Positions 25,821-39,103 of a stretch of 64,000 nucleotides of DNA are shown one piece after another (the first letter of the stretch is position 1; each line of letters opens with the position of its first letter). Origin of the DNA: Erythrocercus mccallii (lineage: Eukaryota; Chordata; Aves; Passeriformes; Dicruridae). The stretch is from assembly GCA_013397435.1 (NCBI GenBank), contig VZRG01001340.1, forward strand, positions 28,648 to 92,647, given 5' to 3'. Position numbers and translations under genes: made by a program. Below the pieces are notes generated by a model. The model saw only the letters and a list, made by a program, of their open reading frames with translations. It was not told the DNA's origin and made no database searches.

Positions 25821-27729
25821 GCTGACAGAAAACCCCACCATGGAGCTCATGGGATGCAGACAAAATAGGAGCATTTGGGAATGACCTTAATTTGGGAACC
25901 TTCTCTTCCTAAGCTAAAACCACTTTCAATTAAAATGAAAAATCTCCTTATTTCTGTGTGCTGCCTCTACAGCAGTGCCAGTGCCAGCCTCTGCCCATCA
26001 GGTTGTTTGTAGCACCTGCTGAAGGTCCTGTGAATCTTTGTTATCTCTGTTTAAATTCCCAGCTCCTTGCTCACTATTGGTGCCCCAGGGTCCCTCTCCA
26101 GAGTTAAAAATCCGAGCAAACAACGCTCAAGAGAGAGGAAACCGAGAAGTTCATTGTGCCAGACCCAAATCAATAAAATTACACAGCTCCAGCTCCCCAT
26201 TTCCTGCTTTCCATGTAGGACTACAAAGCTAATGACTGCCCCTGGAAAGGGAAAACATGCTTACAACTTAGCTACATCCTTTCTGTGAGCTACTTCTGAG
26301 TTACATTTTTTTAAAAATCAGAGGATAACCAGCCTAAAACATGGTCAAAATGTCCTAACACCGAGCAGCAAATATTTCAGGAGTAGATCCAAAATAACTG
26401 GTTTGATGTTTGAAAGAAATCTGCACCTTGTCAGGCTGAGTTACGCTGTGAATTTATTCAGTATCAATAAAAAGTCAGGAACCTGAACTCAACCTTTACA
26501 CCATATTTTCATTATCAAGCAATGAGGTTACACTAAAATATATTTAGGTACATTTAACCAGCTAAAAAGGGATTAGCAGAAAAATTTCAGCTTTATACTT
26601 TAAAAAACAAAGTAAAATAAATTCTTTCTTTTTAATTAAATCTAAGCAGTGCAAATAGGGCAGCCTTGGTTTTTACAGCAGCTCTCCAATTATCCTCTGA
26701 ACTATATCAGCTGAAAACAGGTCACAATCAGTATTCCCTTTTCAGGACAAACCTTGCAACAAAAAATAAATCTTTGAAAGACTTTCAAAAACAAGCTCAG
26801 AGAAAACAAACATGGGTGAATTATGAAAAGGGGAGTGATGCTGCCAACACTTTGAAAGAGTCGATGGGGAGCGAGCTCCGGGATGCTCCAGCTCAGGATG
26901 CGGGTTGGGAGAGGGATGAGACCCAGAACACAAACCAGCCAGGGGAGGCATGGGAGCCTTGCCTGAATCTTTGCAGCAGGGTGGGTGCCCAGCAGCCCAA
27001 AGCAGCCTTTGGTGTGTATTTATTGCCCTTCTCTGAGTGCCTGGTGACCTGCGAGGAGTCTGCTCCTCATCTGGGGGAGGGGATGCTTTGGATTCAGAGG
27101 CCACAAAAAAAAGGGAAGAAAGGAAAATGCAACAGCATATGGTTTTGACTGAATGGAAATGACTGCACCAAAGTGTGAACTCGATTTTGTAGTAAGAACA
27201 AGCAATAAAAAGAATAATAAAATACGTGTGCTTTTAGCCAGCCCTCATTTACTGCGGTGTATCCCAAACACACCGTCTCTGTCGAGGGCCATTTCCACAA
27301 ACCTATCCAAGATCCCCTGATTTGCTCATCCAGGTACTGATGTGACTCCGTGGAGTGCAGGACTTCCCACCCAGACCGGCAGGACCAGCAGCAGGATCTC
27401 AGCTTGGACGCAGGACAAGAGCAGCAGAGCTGTTGAATCCCAGCCTGATGGAAGGGTGTGTTTGCTATCCCATCCCATTCCCTACATCAGCCGGAAAGGC
27501 TGGACCCTGCCTGTCCTCTGACACCCTGAGGGGGTGGCCAGGAGCTTGACTGATTGCACCAATACAGATTTCAGTCTTTGAAAGATCCGGAAATATAAAA
27601 ATCTTTTTAATAGCAGAAAAAAAACACCCAAAACCCCAAGCAAAACAAAAAAATACTTGTTGAAGAGTCTGGCTCAAAATTGGGTTAAAAAAATGAATCC
27701 TCCCCTACATTTCTTTTCCTTACTGTATT

Positions 27730-27880
27730 CAGAGAATCACAACTTGGATTGGGTGGAAAAGGATCTTAAAGCTCATCTAGTGCCACCACCTGCCATGGAC
27801 AGGGACACCTTCCACTATCCCAGGCTGCTCCAAGCCCTGTCCAACCAGGCCTTGGACACTTCCAGGGATGCTGCCCCAAA
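27730..27880 (-). mobile_element. CR1 LINE 3'-end fragment
   Basis: Antisense CR1 end: gattgggtggaaaaggatct, gccatggacagggacacctt, caggctgctccaagccctgt, ggccttggacacttccaggg. Truncated after about 150 bp. Confidence 0.92.
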
Positions 27881-30800
27881 AGCTTTAAGTGGAAATTCCC
27901 TGTAAGTTTCTGGGGAAGTGTCTGGGTGACCTTATATTCAGAAAAGGCAACTGGACACCACACAGCTTTAGAGAATTGAGAAGATGATGGCAGCTCCTGC
28001 TCGTGGCAGCTTTTACTGTCACCTCTGCACCAAGATGGGTCACTCTGTCGGAGAGAGATTTAACACCTGAAAATTGCAAGCCCAGGATCAGACATTTTTT
28101 CCCTGCCTCAAAACCGGCCCAGAAGTTGGCCCAGGAATTAAAAACAACCTGGAATTGGCTCCAAGTAAAGCCACAGTCATTACCCAGTATTTACACTGCA
28201 CGTATGAATCACAACTGTTCGCTGTGCTATCAAACAGATGGGAGCAGAAAGCACCTCTTGGTTGGAATCCATTATGTGCTGCTTAAACAATGCTTGGTGC
28301 AAGGCTGTGCAAAGAAAACAAACATGCCTGGGCTGGAGAAAATTGTCACAAAACACAACTTAATAGTGCTGGCAGGCAGGAAGCAATTGCACTGGGGCTG
28401 GGTTGCCTTAGTTATGGAACAGAGCTCGCTGCAGACGGTCCTTTGCAATTTGGGTAATTACAATGGGAGTGAGCAGCTGTTGATATTTGCCAGTTTGAAA
28501 TGTACGTGGACTTCTTTGAGGACCGTGCGGTGCAAATTTAGCGGCTCCCATTTGGGTTGTGCCTATCTGGAACAGTAAATTTCCTCCTCTTTGTCAGGAC
28601 ACTGGGGGCTGTGACCTCCGTTTCAGAAGTTTGATTACAACATCACATTCCCCCATGTGCTCAAAAAGCCAAGGTCAAGCATGGACCATGTCAAAGGCTT
28701 CATCAGCTCGTTACCCAGCGTAATTATATTTTCTGCACCTTACTCCCTTTGTCCCAGCATGCTTCCTGAGGGTATTCCCAGCTAATAGCTCTGCATTTTC
28801 CCACCCACACATCCACTGTTTTATAATAGAGCTGGAGCTGAGCAGCCAACCTGACCCTCCTTGGAAACATCTCCCCTTCCACACACAGAATTATCGCAGC
28901 CCTCGCTTGTGGGGAGCCCAGGACGTGCTGTGCATTGTGGGGGAGGAGAATTATGATGATAATTATAATTATAACTTTCCAAGGATAAGAAATGGCCTGT
29001 CCTCCAGGTCCTACCTGCTCATGTTCCTCTCAGTGGGAGCTGCCTGGGGAGGGCACAAGCAGAGGAGCCCCGGGTGTCACACAGGGACTGTGATGCAAGG
29101 AGCAGCAGAACAGAATGGGATTTTAGGGACAAGACAACATAAAATCCATTCCGAACTGTCAGAGTCATGATCTGAGTCACTCCTTACACCCCTCAGTGTC
29201 ACCTGCAGCAGTGCCAGAACAGAGGTTCCCCCCCCCCATCCATCTGAAAGGGTTACAAAGCCATGGAAAACCAAACCCAAAATCCCATTCCAAAGGTTCA
29301 GCAAACTGCCTCAGAGAGAAATAGTGAGGAATTCAGTAGGAATAGTGTCCACTGAGACACAAACAGAGGTGGCCACCCATTTCCCTGAACTGAAAGTCAA
29401 CTCAGAGCGCTTCAAGAAAACCCATAAATTATCCTATCACTGAAAGAGGATTTCAGATGCTTTTTGTTTCCCGTCAATACAAATCTGGCTGGGCTCAGTG
29501 AGTTCTATTGAATGCACATGTATCTCCTTCAAGCCACATTTCATGCTCTCCAAACATTTCTCTCTAAATTAAATCCTTTCATATTCCTTGAAAAGCTCAG
29601 TTCTTAATTAGGAAAGAGTTCTGATTTTCCATTTTCATTAATTCATTCGATTTCAAGATTTTGAAGCCGAAGTAATTGCAACTAAGTGAAACTTACTGAA
29701 AGGCAAAAAGATACAATCAGTTTCAGACAATGAGAAAATTAAGAAATTTTTTTGAATGCAAGGGTTGGTCTAAATGTCCTGGCTAAACTGAATTCTCAAC
29801 AATGCTACAATCTCCAGAGAAGCAATGATAGATGTTTTGCCTCTCTGAATGAACTCGGAGGGTTGGCTACATTAATGCTTGAATCACTTAATTTATTTGG
29901 CTTAATTTATATGCTGCTCTTCACTTTCAGAGCCTCCCTCTGCCCCCCCATCACACGGTTCCACTGCACCAGGCCTGTGCCAAGATCTCTGAGCTCAGCC
30001 TTCGTTCTCCCTAAACATCTTCCCCTATTATGTGGTTCCGATTAAATCTTCTGCGCTAATTTGTTATTGCAGTCGCCGATTTGCTTCTGGATTCCAGTTC
30101 CCATCTGCATCCCAAGCACCGGAATGCAGAGCAGGAGTGAGGACTCTGATTTCCACTCTCTCAAACCACTGTTTGCCTCTGATGATCTTTTGAAGATGAC
30201 AAATGAGTTGTACAAAGGCAGATGAAATATTATTAGTATTTTTTAAACTAATGAAAAGGGCGATTTCACCCCACTCTTGGGCTACTCAAGATAACTTGAC
30301 AAACTTCCCAAAGCTGTACTTCCAAGACACATGAATCATTTTTATATCCTGGAATGCGCCCTAAGAGAAAGAAGGTTCCGAAGATTTCCTAGTAAAGTAA
30401 ATTATCCTGAAACCTGGGGGCAGCATCTCACATTTTTCTGCTTAATTAGAAAGAGACTTTGCCCAGAGATACCCCACCTATACAGCGACATTCTCGGAGG
30501 AAACAAATGGCACAAAGGAGTGTGGAAAGCACAGTAAATTTATCTCAGAAAGCTCATCCTAGAACAAAAACACATGTGGTGTTCTGACTGATACCCCCAG
30601 GTTTAAAGTATTAATGACCAGTATATTTCTTGCCACAAAGGCAAAACACAGATAAAAATGCTGTTACCATTAATATCCACACCAGAAAAAATTCCCTGTC
30701 TATGAAAATATCTATGCATGATAAAATGTATTTTAGGATATCTAAATTGGTTATAGACTCCATTAGGCATCTAATTACTCTTGAAGATAATTTAAGTATT

Positions 30801-32841
30801 TTCACTTGCAATCTGAGCTTATAGGAAATATGTTTCTTTTTACATTACCCATCTGTTCAACAAGAATATGTTATTAAAAAATATTTCTGAACAACTTCTT
30901 CCATGACATTTTAGATAAACCTGTGGCTCTCAAAAAATAACCCTTGGATCAAGGTTATATAAATTGATATTAAAGCTCAGCAAATATCTGCTTTACAGTA
31001 AATCATCAAGAAATAGGACAGCCTTTCTCCATCGAAGGGCACGAGGTAAATAACTGAAGAGGAGGTAAAAACAGATAATCAATTATTTCAGTTGCTTTCA
31101 GGGTTACTGCTGAAATTTTCAGCCCCTTAGAGAAAACCCAAAAATCAATACAGCACAGAATTTGGAGATAACAAAGCAAGAAACACCTCAAAGGCATTTG
31201 CAACATGTGATAAAAGCATAAAGCAAAGTCTGCCCTCACCTTCAGAGTGCAAATGAACAGGCATATTCCTGAGTCTGCTCTGAACTGGCTGCACAGGGGT
31301 GGGAAAGAGGGAAAAATCCTGCAGAAGGCTCAGGAAACATCTCCATTTCCAACCCTCAGCCCCATGGAGCAGAGCAGGACCAGAGCTCTGCAGCTCAGCA
31401 GATGCTGGAGTGCAGTGTCCATAGGGACTGAGGGAAAATGGACTTGTCAGGAGCTTGGCCATGATGGGAGACAGCAGCAGTGGCCCTGCAGCTGGGGTGA
31501 GGAGCAAGTAGGGTTATAAGCTAAAAACTTCATTTTGGTTGTTCTTTATGGAATCAGATCTCCTCCCAAGATCCTTCTGTGCAAAACCCGGGCTGCCAGA
31601 GCATCCTACCATGAGAGAGGACTCTTCACCCACCCTGCTGGGCAGCTCTCAGTTGCTAACAGACATTTCAGTCCTGTATTTCCAGTGTTTCCCCCTCTTT
31701 TCACTCCATTGTTTGTATAATCCTACTCTGCTTTTGCTCCCATCCCCAAAACCAGGAGCCAATGACTTGGCACGGGTAGGAGAGAACTGCAGCACAACCC
31801 AAAATTGAACAAGACCTTTAGCTTCCACCCTAAACCAAACCTCTTTAAGTATTAAATATGCCAACCTCCATGGCATCCTGATCCACCTCTCCAATTCAGT
31901 GCCTATCCTTGAATTAAAACAAAAATTCAATAGAACAAAGGGCTGAACTTCTGCTAAAGAATTTTCTTTCTCTTCACTCAGCTGAGAAAGGAGTTAATGC
32001 TTTAGTTGTCTAGGTATTATTTAGTCTGGTTCCAAGTTGTACAAAGCCAATAATTACAAGAGAAAGAAAAGTTGTGGGGCACCCATTTTCCACCCTCAGC
32101 AGAAAAGTGTTCCCTATGAAGTTCCAGGTATTTAAAAACCCAGAAGAATCCGAATCTTAACCCTTGTAACACAGAGAGATGGCAAAGTTCACAGAGGAGG
32201 TTTTCGTGAAGCAGGAAGAACAGTCTCCACTTTGCATCCAATCATAGAAAATGTGGCTTATGGGACCTCAGAGGTTCCTGCCCCATGTCAGGATCAACTC
32301 CTCCACTCTCATTAGCAGCTCTTCCTCTGGCTTTTCTGAAACCCCAGTGCACTCTGAGACCTTTAAGCCTCCCTTCCTCATGATATGCATGTAAATACAT
32401 CCTTTGCTCATTATCTTTATTACTGAGCTCTTCCTTGCTGCCTTGTCAGGCCATTCTTCTTGTCCCTGCTAGACAGCAGCACATCTAACAGTGACACGCA
32501 GACTAATTACTGCCCCTTATTTCCCTGCAGCCATTTCCACCCTGCAGGATCCACCAGGGCCCTGCTCAGCCTCCTCCTCTCCGCACTGACAGTCCCAGGT
32601 CTTTGCTCCTCACCCCAGCCATGGTTTCTGCAGCCACTCCTGGCTCTCCTGCCTGTGTTCTCCCACGTGAGTTATCCCTCCCATTTATTTTAACGACTGT
32701 TTTCCTTCCCAGTAATTATTCAGGAGGAGCTGTTATGTCCCTGGGGCTGAGTGTCCTGTGAGATCCAACATCTTGTGTGTGATCCTCAGCCTCCCGCCTG
32801 CACTCTGGCTCCTCCAGCCCCCATGGTATGAACCACTGAGC

Positions 32842-33020
32842 CTGGGAATGGTTTAGGTTGGAAAGGACCCTTTATGGTCATGGAGTCCTTTAGGATGGAA
32901 AAGTCTTCCCAGAACACGAAGTCCAGCACTTCCAAGGCCACCACTGACCCATGTCCCCAAGTGCCACATCCTCACAGCTTTTAAATCCCTCCTGGGATGG
33001 GGACTCCACCACTTCCCAAG
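32842..33020 (-). mobile_element. CR1 LINE 3'-end fragment
   Basis: Antisense CR1: gggaatggtttaggttggaa, cacttccaaggccaccactg, ccccaagtgccacatcctca, ttttaaatccctcctgggat, gactccaccacttcccaag. This belongs to a CR1 subfamily with a 'gtgccacatc' body, different from most copies here. Confidence 0.85.
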
Positions 33021-34248
33021 GAATGAATGAGTCTCACCGCATTGCTGCTCCTGAGCCACTTAACACTGCTTTTTGGTTTTCCAGACATCAAGAAGTCCAA
33101 CTTTTCCCTGAGCTATGCACCTAAACGACTGAATTACCACTTCTTTACCAAAAAAAGCCTTAATGCTGCACTTCTCACATATTTAAATGACATTCAACTA
33201 CACGAGTGTATAAAACTTTGCTGTTATAAATAACGTATTGTTGACATATCACACCAGACTGGTGGGTTTTATGCTGCCAAGCCATAGACTTTAGTAGAAT
33301 AAAAAGAGAAAGGCTCCTAGAAAAGTTCAGGAGTGTCCCTAGAAGTAGGAAATTGTTCCCAGGTAGCGGTGGTGGTGCTGTATCCCAAAATGTCAGCAAA
33401 CACGGTGTGCTCTGAGCAGGGCTTTGAAGCACAGGAGCCAGGCAGAGCCTTCTGGAAGGTCTAAAGTATATCCAGCATTTCTGGAAATTTTCCTCCGGGC
33501 TCATCAACATATAAATAGAGCAGGGCTCTGCAGGGGTTCCCCCCACTGCGCTGATTTCCTGAGGTGATGAGGGAAGGAGATCTCAGCCTAAATGAGAAGC
33601 CTTGATCACCCAGAAGACTGAAGAATTTCAGAGAGGAACTCGGACAGCTCCTCAAGGGGCACAAGAAAATAACATCTGAGGACTGAATAAATTGGTTACT
33701 CTTAGGGAAAGAATTAGGAAGGGCAGAGATGCACTCATCCCAAGGGATTCCTGAGCGGAGAGATGCTGCATTATTCCCCTCAGACCACAAACGCTCGTTT
33801 TTACATCGAGGACGTTTTAAAATAAACCGAAATTTCACGATGCATTTCACAAAGAAGTTATAGCAGCTGCAGCCCCCCTAAACAACTCCATCAAATTGTC
33901 CTTTGCAAATCAACATTCACAGATAAGAACACCTTGAACACACAAACTTTCCCTGAGGCTAAATACAAGTTATTTCCTCTCCCTGCAGCAAGGCTGTGAC
34001 GGTGACATTGCATCAATAAACGAGCTCCCTAAAATTGAAGGAGAGCAAATTCGTGCATTCCAAGGGATGCAGAGGAATGGTTTTGTGGGATAGGCAAAGG
34101 CAGCAATAAATCGCTACGACTTCATTTTATGCTGAGTAAATTTCTCACCAGCTCAGGTGCCAGCCAGCACACCAAAAGGACAGAGCATGAAAACAACTTC
34201 GCTCTGGTTCAAGAGGAACTTTAGAAACTCTCATTGCTCCGGCAAGGA

Positions 34249-34422
34249 AATATTTATATAGAATATAAACATAATGTAATATATTAATTATTACAAATTG
34301 TATAATATATTTAATTAAATACTGTATATACTCTATCGTATACTATATAATCTATTATATGATAGATGATATAATATATAATATAGTGTATATATATAAA
34401 TATAAGAAAATAATATAAAAAT
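34249..34422. repeat. AT-rich low-complexity tract
   Basis: About 175 bp composed almost only of A and T (tataatatattaattattac, tatataatctattatatgat and similar), with degenerate TATA repeats and self-complementary segments. Confidence 0.93.
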
Positions 34423-35325
34423 CTAGAAGGCAAAACCATAAAAATGGCACGGTGGCTGCTGAAAAAAACCAAGCCCATCTTGGTATTTCCAATTAATTTG
34501 GCTTGAGTGTGATGGCCAGTGTCAGAATTCAAAGTGAGCTTAAGGAATATACCTTGGTAAGACACAGCTTTGTGTTACCAGGGTTGTATTGATTTTTCCT
34601 TCACTGAGAAAGATAAAGATTTAGCTGGAAAAACAAGCCAAGGTTGCCTTTGAAGCCTTCAGATAGAGTGGACTCTTTGTCTAAATTGTTTAATAAATAA
34701 GGCTGTGAAGAATTTTCAAATGTGTTGGGTTGTTTTGGGTTTTTTTGCACAGCTAAAATATCAAAGTCTCCCTTTGTTGCCTGCCTCAAAGTAATTGAAT
34801 TATGGGAAATATTGTGCACAATAATGGCTCCCGAAGACACTGATTTCATCCACATCAGCCAAAATATCTGCAGCAGCTGATCCTCCTGCAATTTGAAGCT
34901 GTGCAGTGGTGGCACAGATAATAGCTACACTTGGAATAGCCTTTATTTCTTTTACATTATGCTTTTTTTCTCCCCTCCAATGCCTTATCCTAAAATTAGA
35001 ACAACTCCATCTCCATATATGAAGTTTATGGCATTGGTGAGTCCATCACAAGGACACACTGATAAACCCTCTGCTCCTAAATGAAATTCCTCCCTAATAA
35101 CCTGTCCTAGAAAAGCAGAGCACTGATAAGAGTTTCACTCCATGCTGTGCATCCTTCCCTCTCCACTGCTTGATTTTGTGATTGGATTTCAATGCCAGAT
35201 CTTGCTGTAGCCTTCTTCAGCTGCTTTTTCCTCGCAGAGTTGTGCAAAAACAAATTCAAAACCTGGTTTGAGAGCTGAATCCTGAGACTAGGTTGGAAGC
35301 AGAGCAGGTGTACAGGTATAGATAG

Positions 35326-35386
35326 AGATCTCAATATATATAGCTATATATATGCACATATATTGATATATAGATATTGTTATACC
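35326..35386. repeat. Degenerate (TA)n tract
   Basis: Repeats of atatat, gatata and tatagc over 60 bp, including ctatatatatgcacatatat. Self-complementary. Confidence 0.9.
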
Positions 35387-37835
35387 CACTAAATTGATAC
35401 AAATAAAGGAAAATTCAGCAGTGTGGTTCTTCCTACAAAAGAAATTACTCAAATCCAGCTGTCATTATCTCCATCTCACACAGATTTAGGGAAAATGCTA
35501 AATACTAATTCTGTGAAGGCTCTGAAATTAGAGCTGATTTCAATTCTACACGCCACAATTTCTCTTTAAATTAGTTAATAGAAGATGTATGCAAGTGGGA
35601 TAATATTGATAAATGCAATGTTGAAAATAAATTGGTGCTTGGTGATTAAATTGCATGGTTGAAAGAAGTAAAAATGGACATATAAGAGAGAGGTACGTAA
35701 TCGACTGAAATATTAATAATCAAAATATTTCTTAAATGCAAGTGTTTTCATGTCCCTGTTGATCTCCATCAAAGAAAGGTGACTGTCTAAACTTGGACTG
35801 AGTTATAGGCTCATCATACCCTATAAAAATCTCAGTTAATGTTCGTCACAATATTTACAAGATGTTTGCAAATTGCCTCCGAGTTTACAACTGTGACAAT
35901 CCTCATGCTCAGCGTTGCATCCACTCCTCCTCTTTCATTCCTTGAGACCTAAAATCTTGAAAATATCCGTTCCCTTGCTCAAACAACACGTCTGGGAGTT
36001 TTCCACACGTGCAAGACATCCCTCTTTCCCCCAAAACAGCAAATTCCTGGCTCCTAAAGATTGCACAGCCAGAGCAGGAACACAAATAACACTTTTAGTC
36101 TGAAAAGGCCATTACAAAAATCAAATTGATGCCCCATTGCCTGGGTTAAACTTTATTCCCATTTTATAGATGGGAAAGGACAGGACAATAAAAGGGGAGA
36201 TGTTTGACAGCACAAAGCAAATAATTCAGGTTTCCATCTTAAAAATCCCAACTGTTTCCATCCATTTCCTAAATCTGCCCCTGTGACCAGCAGTGTTCCC
36301 AGGCTCCTGACTCTGGCTCTCCCTGGAGCTGCATTTTCCTTTCTTTGCTCCCTCCTCTGGGGTTCCTGGGAAAGATCCTCTGTGCTCTGGAGGGCTCCCA
36401 CAGATCACATTTTAAACCAATCCAGCCCTTTTTTCCCTTTAGACTCAAAACCCCACAGCAGCTGGCAATTCCACACTGAGCTGGTAAGGAAAAAGGGAGT
36501 CAAATATTTTCAAGTATCTTTTTGTTTCAATGGAAGCCTTCTAGAACCAGAAATTAAGTAATAAATAGAAACTCAATAAAGCATGAAATGTGGTACTTTA
36601 CGTTTAACTGCGGGCATTGAAATTGGTTTTAGTTTCTCTCTGCAGGGTGTGCTTTGGGGCTTTGGTTGGGGTTTTTCCAGATGCCACTCACTCATTCACA
36701 GGGATTTCCACACCTCAATAGCTCCTCCACTAACGACATGACATCTCTTGGCAATAAAAGGTTAAAATTCACTTTGCCCTCGGACTATAACAGAAATACC
36801 TTTGCAAGCTAATGATTGTAACAGGCTGCTCTGTTCCTGAATAAACATTCTAGGGATTTCCTGAGGTGTTGTTTTGTTTTGTCTTTTCTTATGATTTTTT
36901 TCCCATTTTTTTAATTGAGGGAAAAAAAATTTGGAGGGCACAGCCAGCTTAGATGGTATTTCAGTCAGAAATGTGTATATGTTGTCTTTCTATACACTTT
37001 TCAAGCTGAAAAAAATTACATTTACACAGCTTCTGGATATTCATTTTATAGGAAAAAAAAATCTTTAAAGCTTCTCCAACTCATCTCCTTCTGCCAGCTT
37101 TCCTGGCCAACTCTTTCTTAGTAATGCCAGTAAATGCCAAAAAAAGTCTGGTTTCAACAACGTTTCTGTCTGTTGAAACCAAGAGAGAGGCAGTTTCTGT
37201 TGGATACTCTGAATTTAGGGATCCCACTCTTTCTCCTGGAGGGAGTGGGCAATGCTAACACAGGAATAGGCTTGGAGTTGCTCTGAGGACAAAATTCCTC
37301 TGGTTGACTTTTCCTGCAGCAGATCCACGTCCAGAGCCTCCTTTGCAAGGCAGGTTCAGCCCCTGCCAGGGCAAGGGCCCATTTTTGGGGCAGGGAGGCT
37401 CTTGGCTGTCCCAATTCTCACATCTCAGAGCTTTTGTCTCCCTGCCCCTCGCCAGCAGCATTTCTGTCCCAGGACAGGCTGTACCTGACAGGGAAACATC
37501 GAAGCAGAGGAGGGAATGGGTGAAGCTAAAGTAAATAATGGAAGACACCAGAGTGGGATTGCATCCAGGATTGCTGCCCAGAGGAGCCTGCCATGCCCAG
37601 CGCTCCCAGGGATGAAGCATGCCAGAAAATAACATCCATCCAAAAATCAACAAAACTTGGGCATCTCAGAGAAGATCTGACCCTCCCGTCCCCAGGCAGC
37701 AGCTTTGGCTAAAAATCTTTGCCCCTGTGCTCGTTGAGGTGGTCTCAGGTAATAAAATTCTCCTAAGTATTAGAATTATTTATAGGTTTCATTTTCAGGC
37801 AGAGTGCAAAATGCTGCCACCTCAGGAGGAGGCAG

Positions 37836-37981
37836 AGCAGTGGCTGCCCCATTCCTAGAAGAGCTCAAGGCCAGGTTGGAGCAGCCTGGGATAGTGGAAG
37901 GTGACCCTGCCCACGGCAGGGGGTGGCATGAGATGAGCTTTGAGATCCCTTCCAAGCCAAACCATTCTGGGATTCCAGGAA
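37836..37981 (+). mobile_element. CR1 LINE 3'-end fragment
   Basis: Plus-strand CR1: gagcagtggctgccccattc, aggccaggttggagcagcct, gggatagtggaaggtgaccc, gggtggcatgagatgagctt, ccaaaccattctgggattcc. It ends about 480 bp before the assembly gap. Confidence 0.92.
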
Positions 37982-38458
37982 TCGCTGCAGACAACGATGC
38001 CTGGCTGGGAAGGGCTTGGCAGGTTCACCCCAAGAAGACCATTTTTATGCAGGGAATTCTCCTCAAAGGATGTGGTCAGTGGAGAGAGAAGGAACAAACA
38101 AGGAGATGAACCCTGCCAAGGAACCACCCTGGCAGAGGAGAGGGCCAGAAGAGGAAGAGGGGAACAAGGTCACGCAGGAGGAGCCAAATAAAACTGATCC
38201 TAAGGCAGGAGACACAGCAAGGGCAGAGGAATGAGGGCCGGACTGAGGAGCTCCTCATTTCCTGAGCGTGACTGCAGCTCCAGAGGAAACAACACGTTCA
38301 CATCTTGGAACTGGGCACAGCATGAAAGAACCAGGGATCTAAATGGAGCTTGACACATCCTGGTGTGAAACGGGAGGGACAGGACCCCTCCCTGCCCCCA
38401 GTGACAGAGCCATGAGCACGTTCAGCTGCTGTGTCTGTGCGAGCAAACACCTCAGAGC

Positions 38459-39103
38459 NNNNNNNNNNNNNNNNNNNNNNNNNNNNNNNNNNNNNNNNNN
38501 NNNNNNNNNNNNNNNNNNNNNNNNNNNNNNNNNNNNNNNNNNNNNNNNNNNNNNNNNNNNNNNNNNNNNNNNNNNNNNNNNNNNNNNNNNNNNNNNNNNN
38601 NNNNNNNNNNNNNNNNNNNNNNNNNNNNNNNNNNNNNNNNNNNNNNNNNNNNNNNNNNNNNNNNNNNNNNNNNNNNNNNNNNNNNNNNNNNNNNNNNNNN
38701 NNNNNNNNNNNNNNNNNNNNNNNNNNNNNNNNNNNNNNNNNNNNNNNNNNNNNNNNNNNNNNNNNNNNNNNNNNNNNNNNNNNNNNNNNNNNNNNNNNNN
38801 NNNNNNNNNNNNNNNNNNNNNNNNNNNNNNNNNNNNNNNNNNNNNNNNNNNNNNNNNNNNNNNNNNNNNNNNNNNNNNNNNNNNNNNNNNNNNNNNNNNN
38901 NNNNNNNNNNNNNNNNNNNNNNNNNNNNNNNNNNNNNNNNNNNNNNNNNNNNNNNNNNNNNNNNNNNNNNNNNNNNNNNNNNNNNNNNNNNNNNNNNNNN
39001 NNNNNNNNNNNNNNNNNNNNNNNNNNNNNNNNNNNNNNNNNNNNNNNNNNNNNNNNNNNNNNNNNNNNNNNNNNNNNNNNNNNNNNNNNNNNNNNNNNNN
39101 NNN
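38459..39103. other. Assembly gap (645 N)
   Basis: An unresolved run of N inside intron 2. The left flank is GC-richer than average (ggacccctccctgcccccag). The long N-filled open frames across it are artefacts. Confidence 1.

Noticed and set aside
38100..38458. Purine-rich, GC-richer stretch before the gap as an LTR or exon
   Set aside because: I found no LTR hallmarks, no repeat family and no splice-bounded coding frame.
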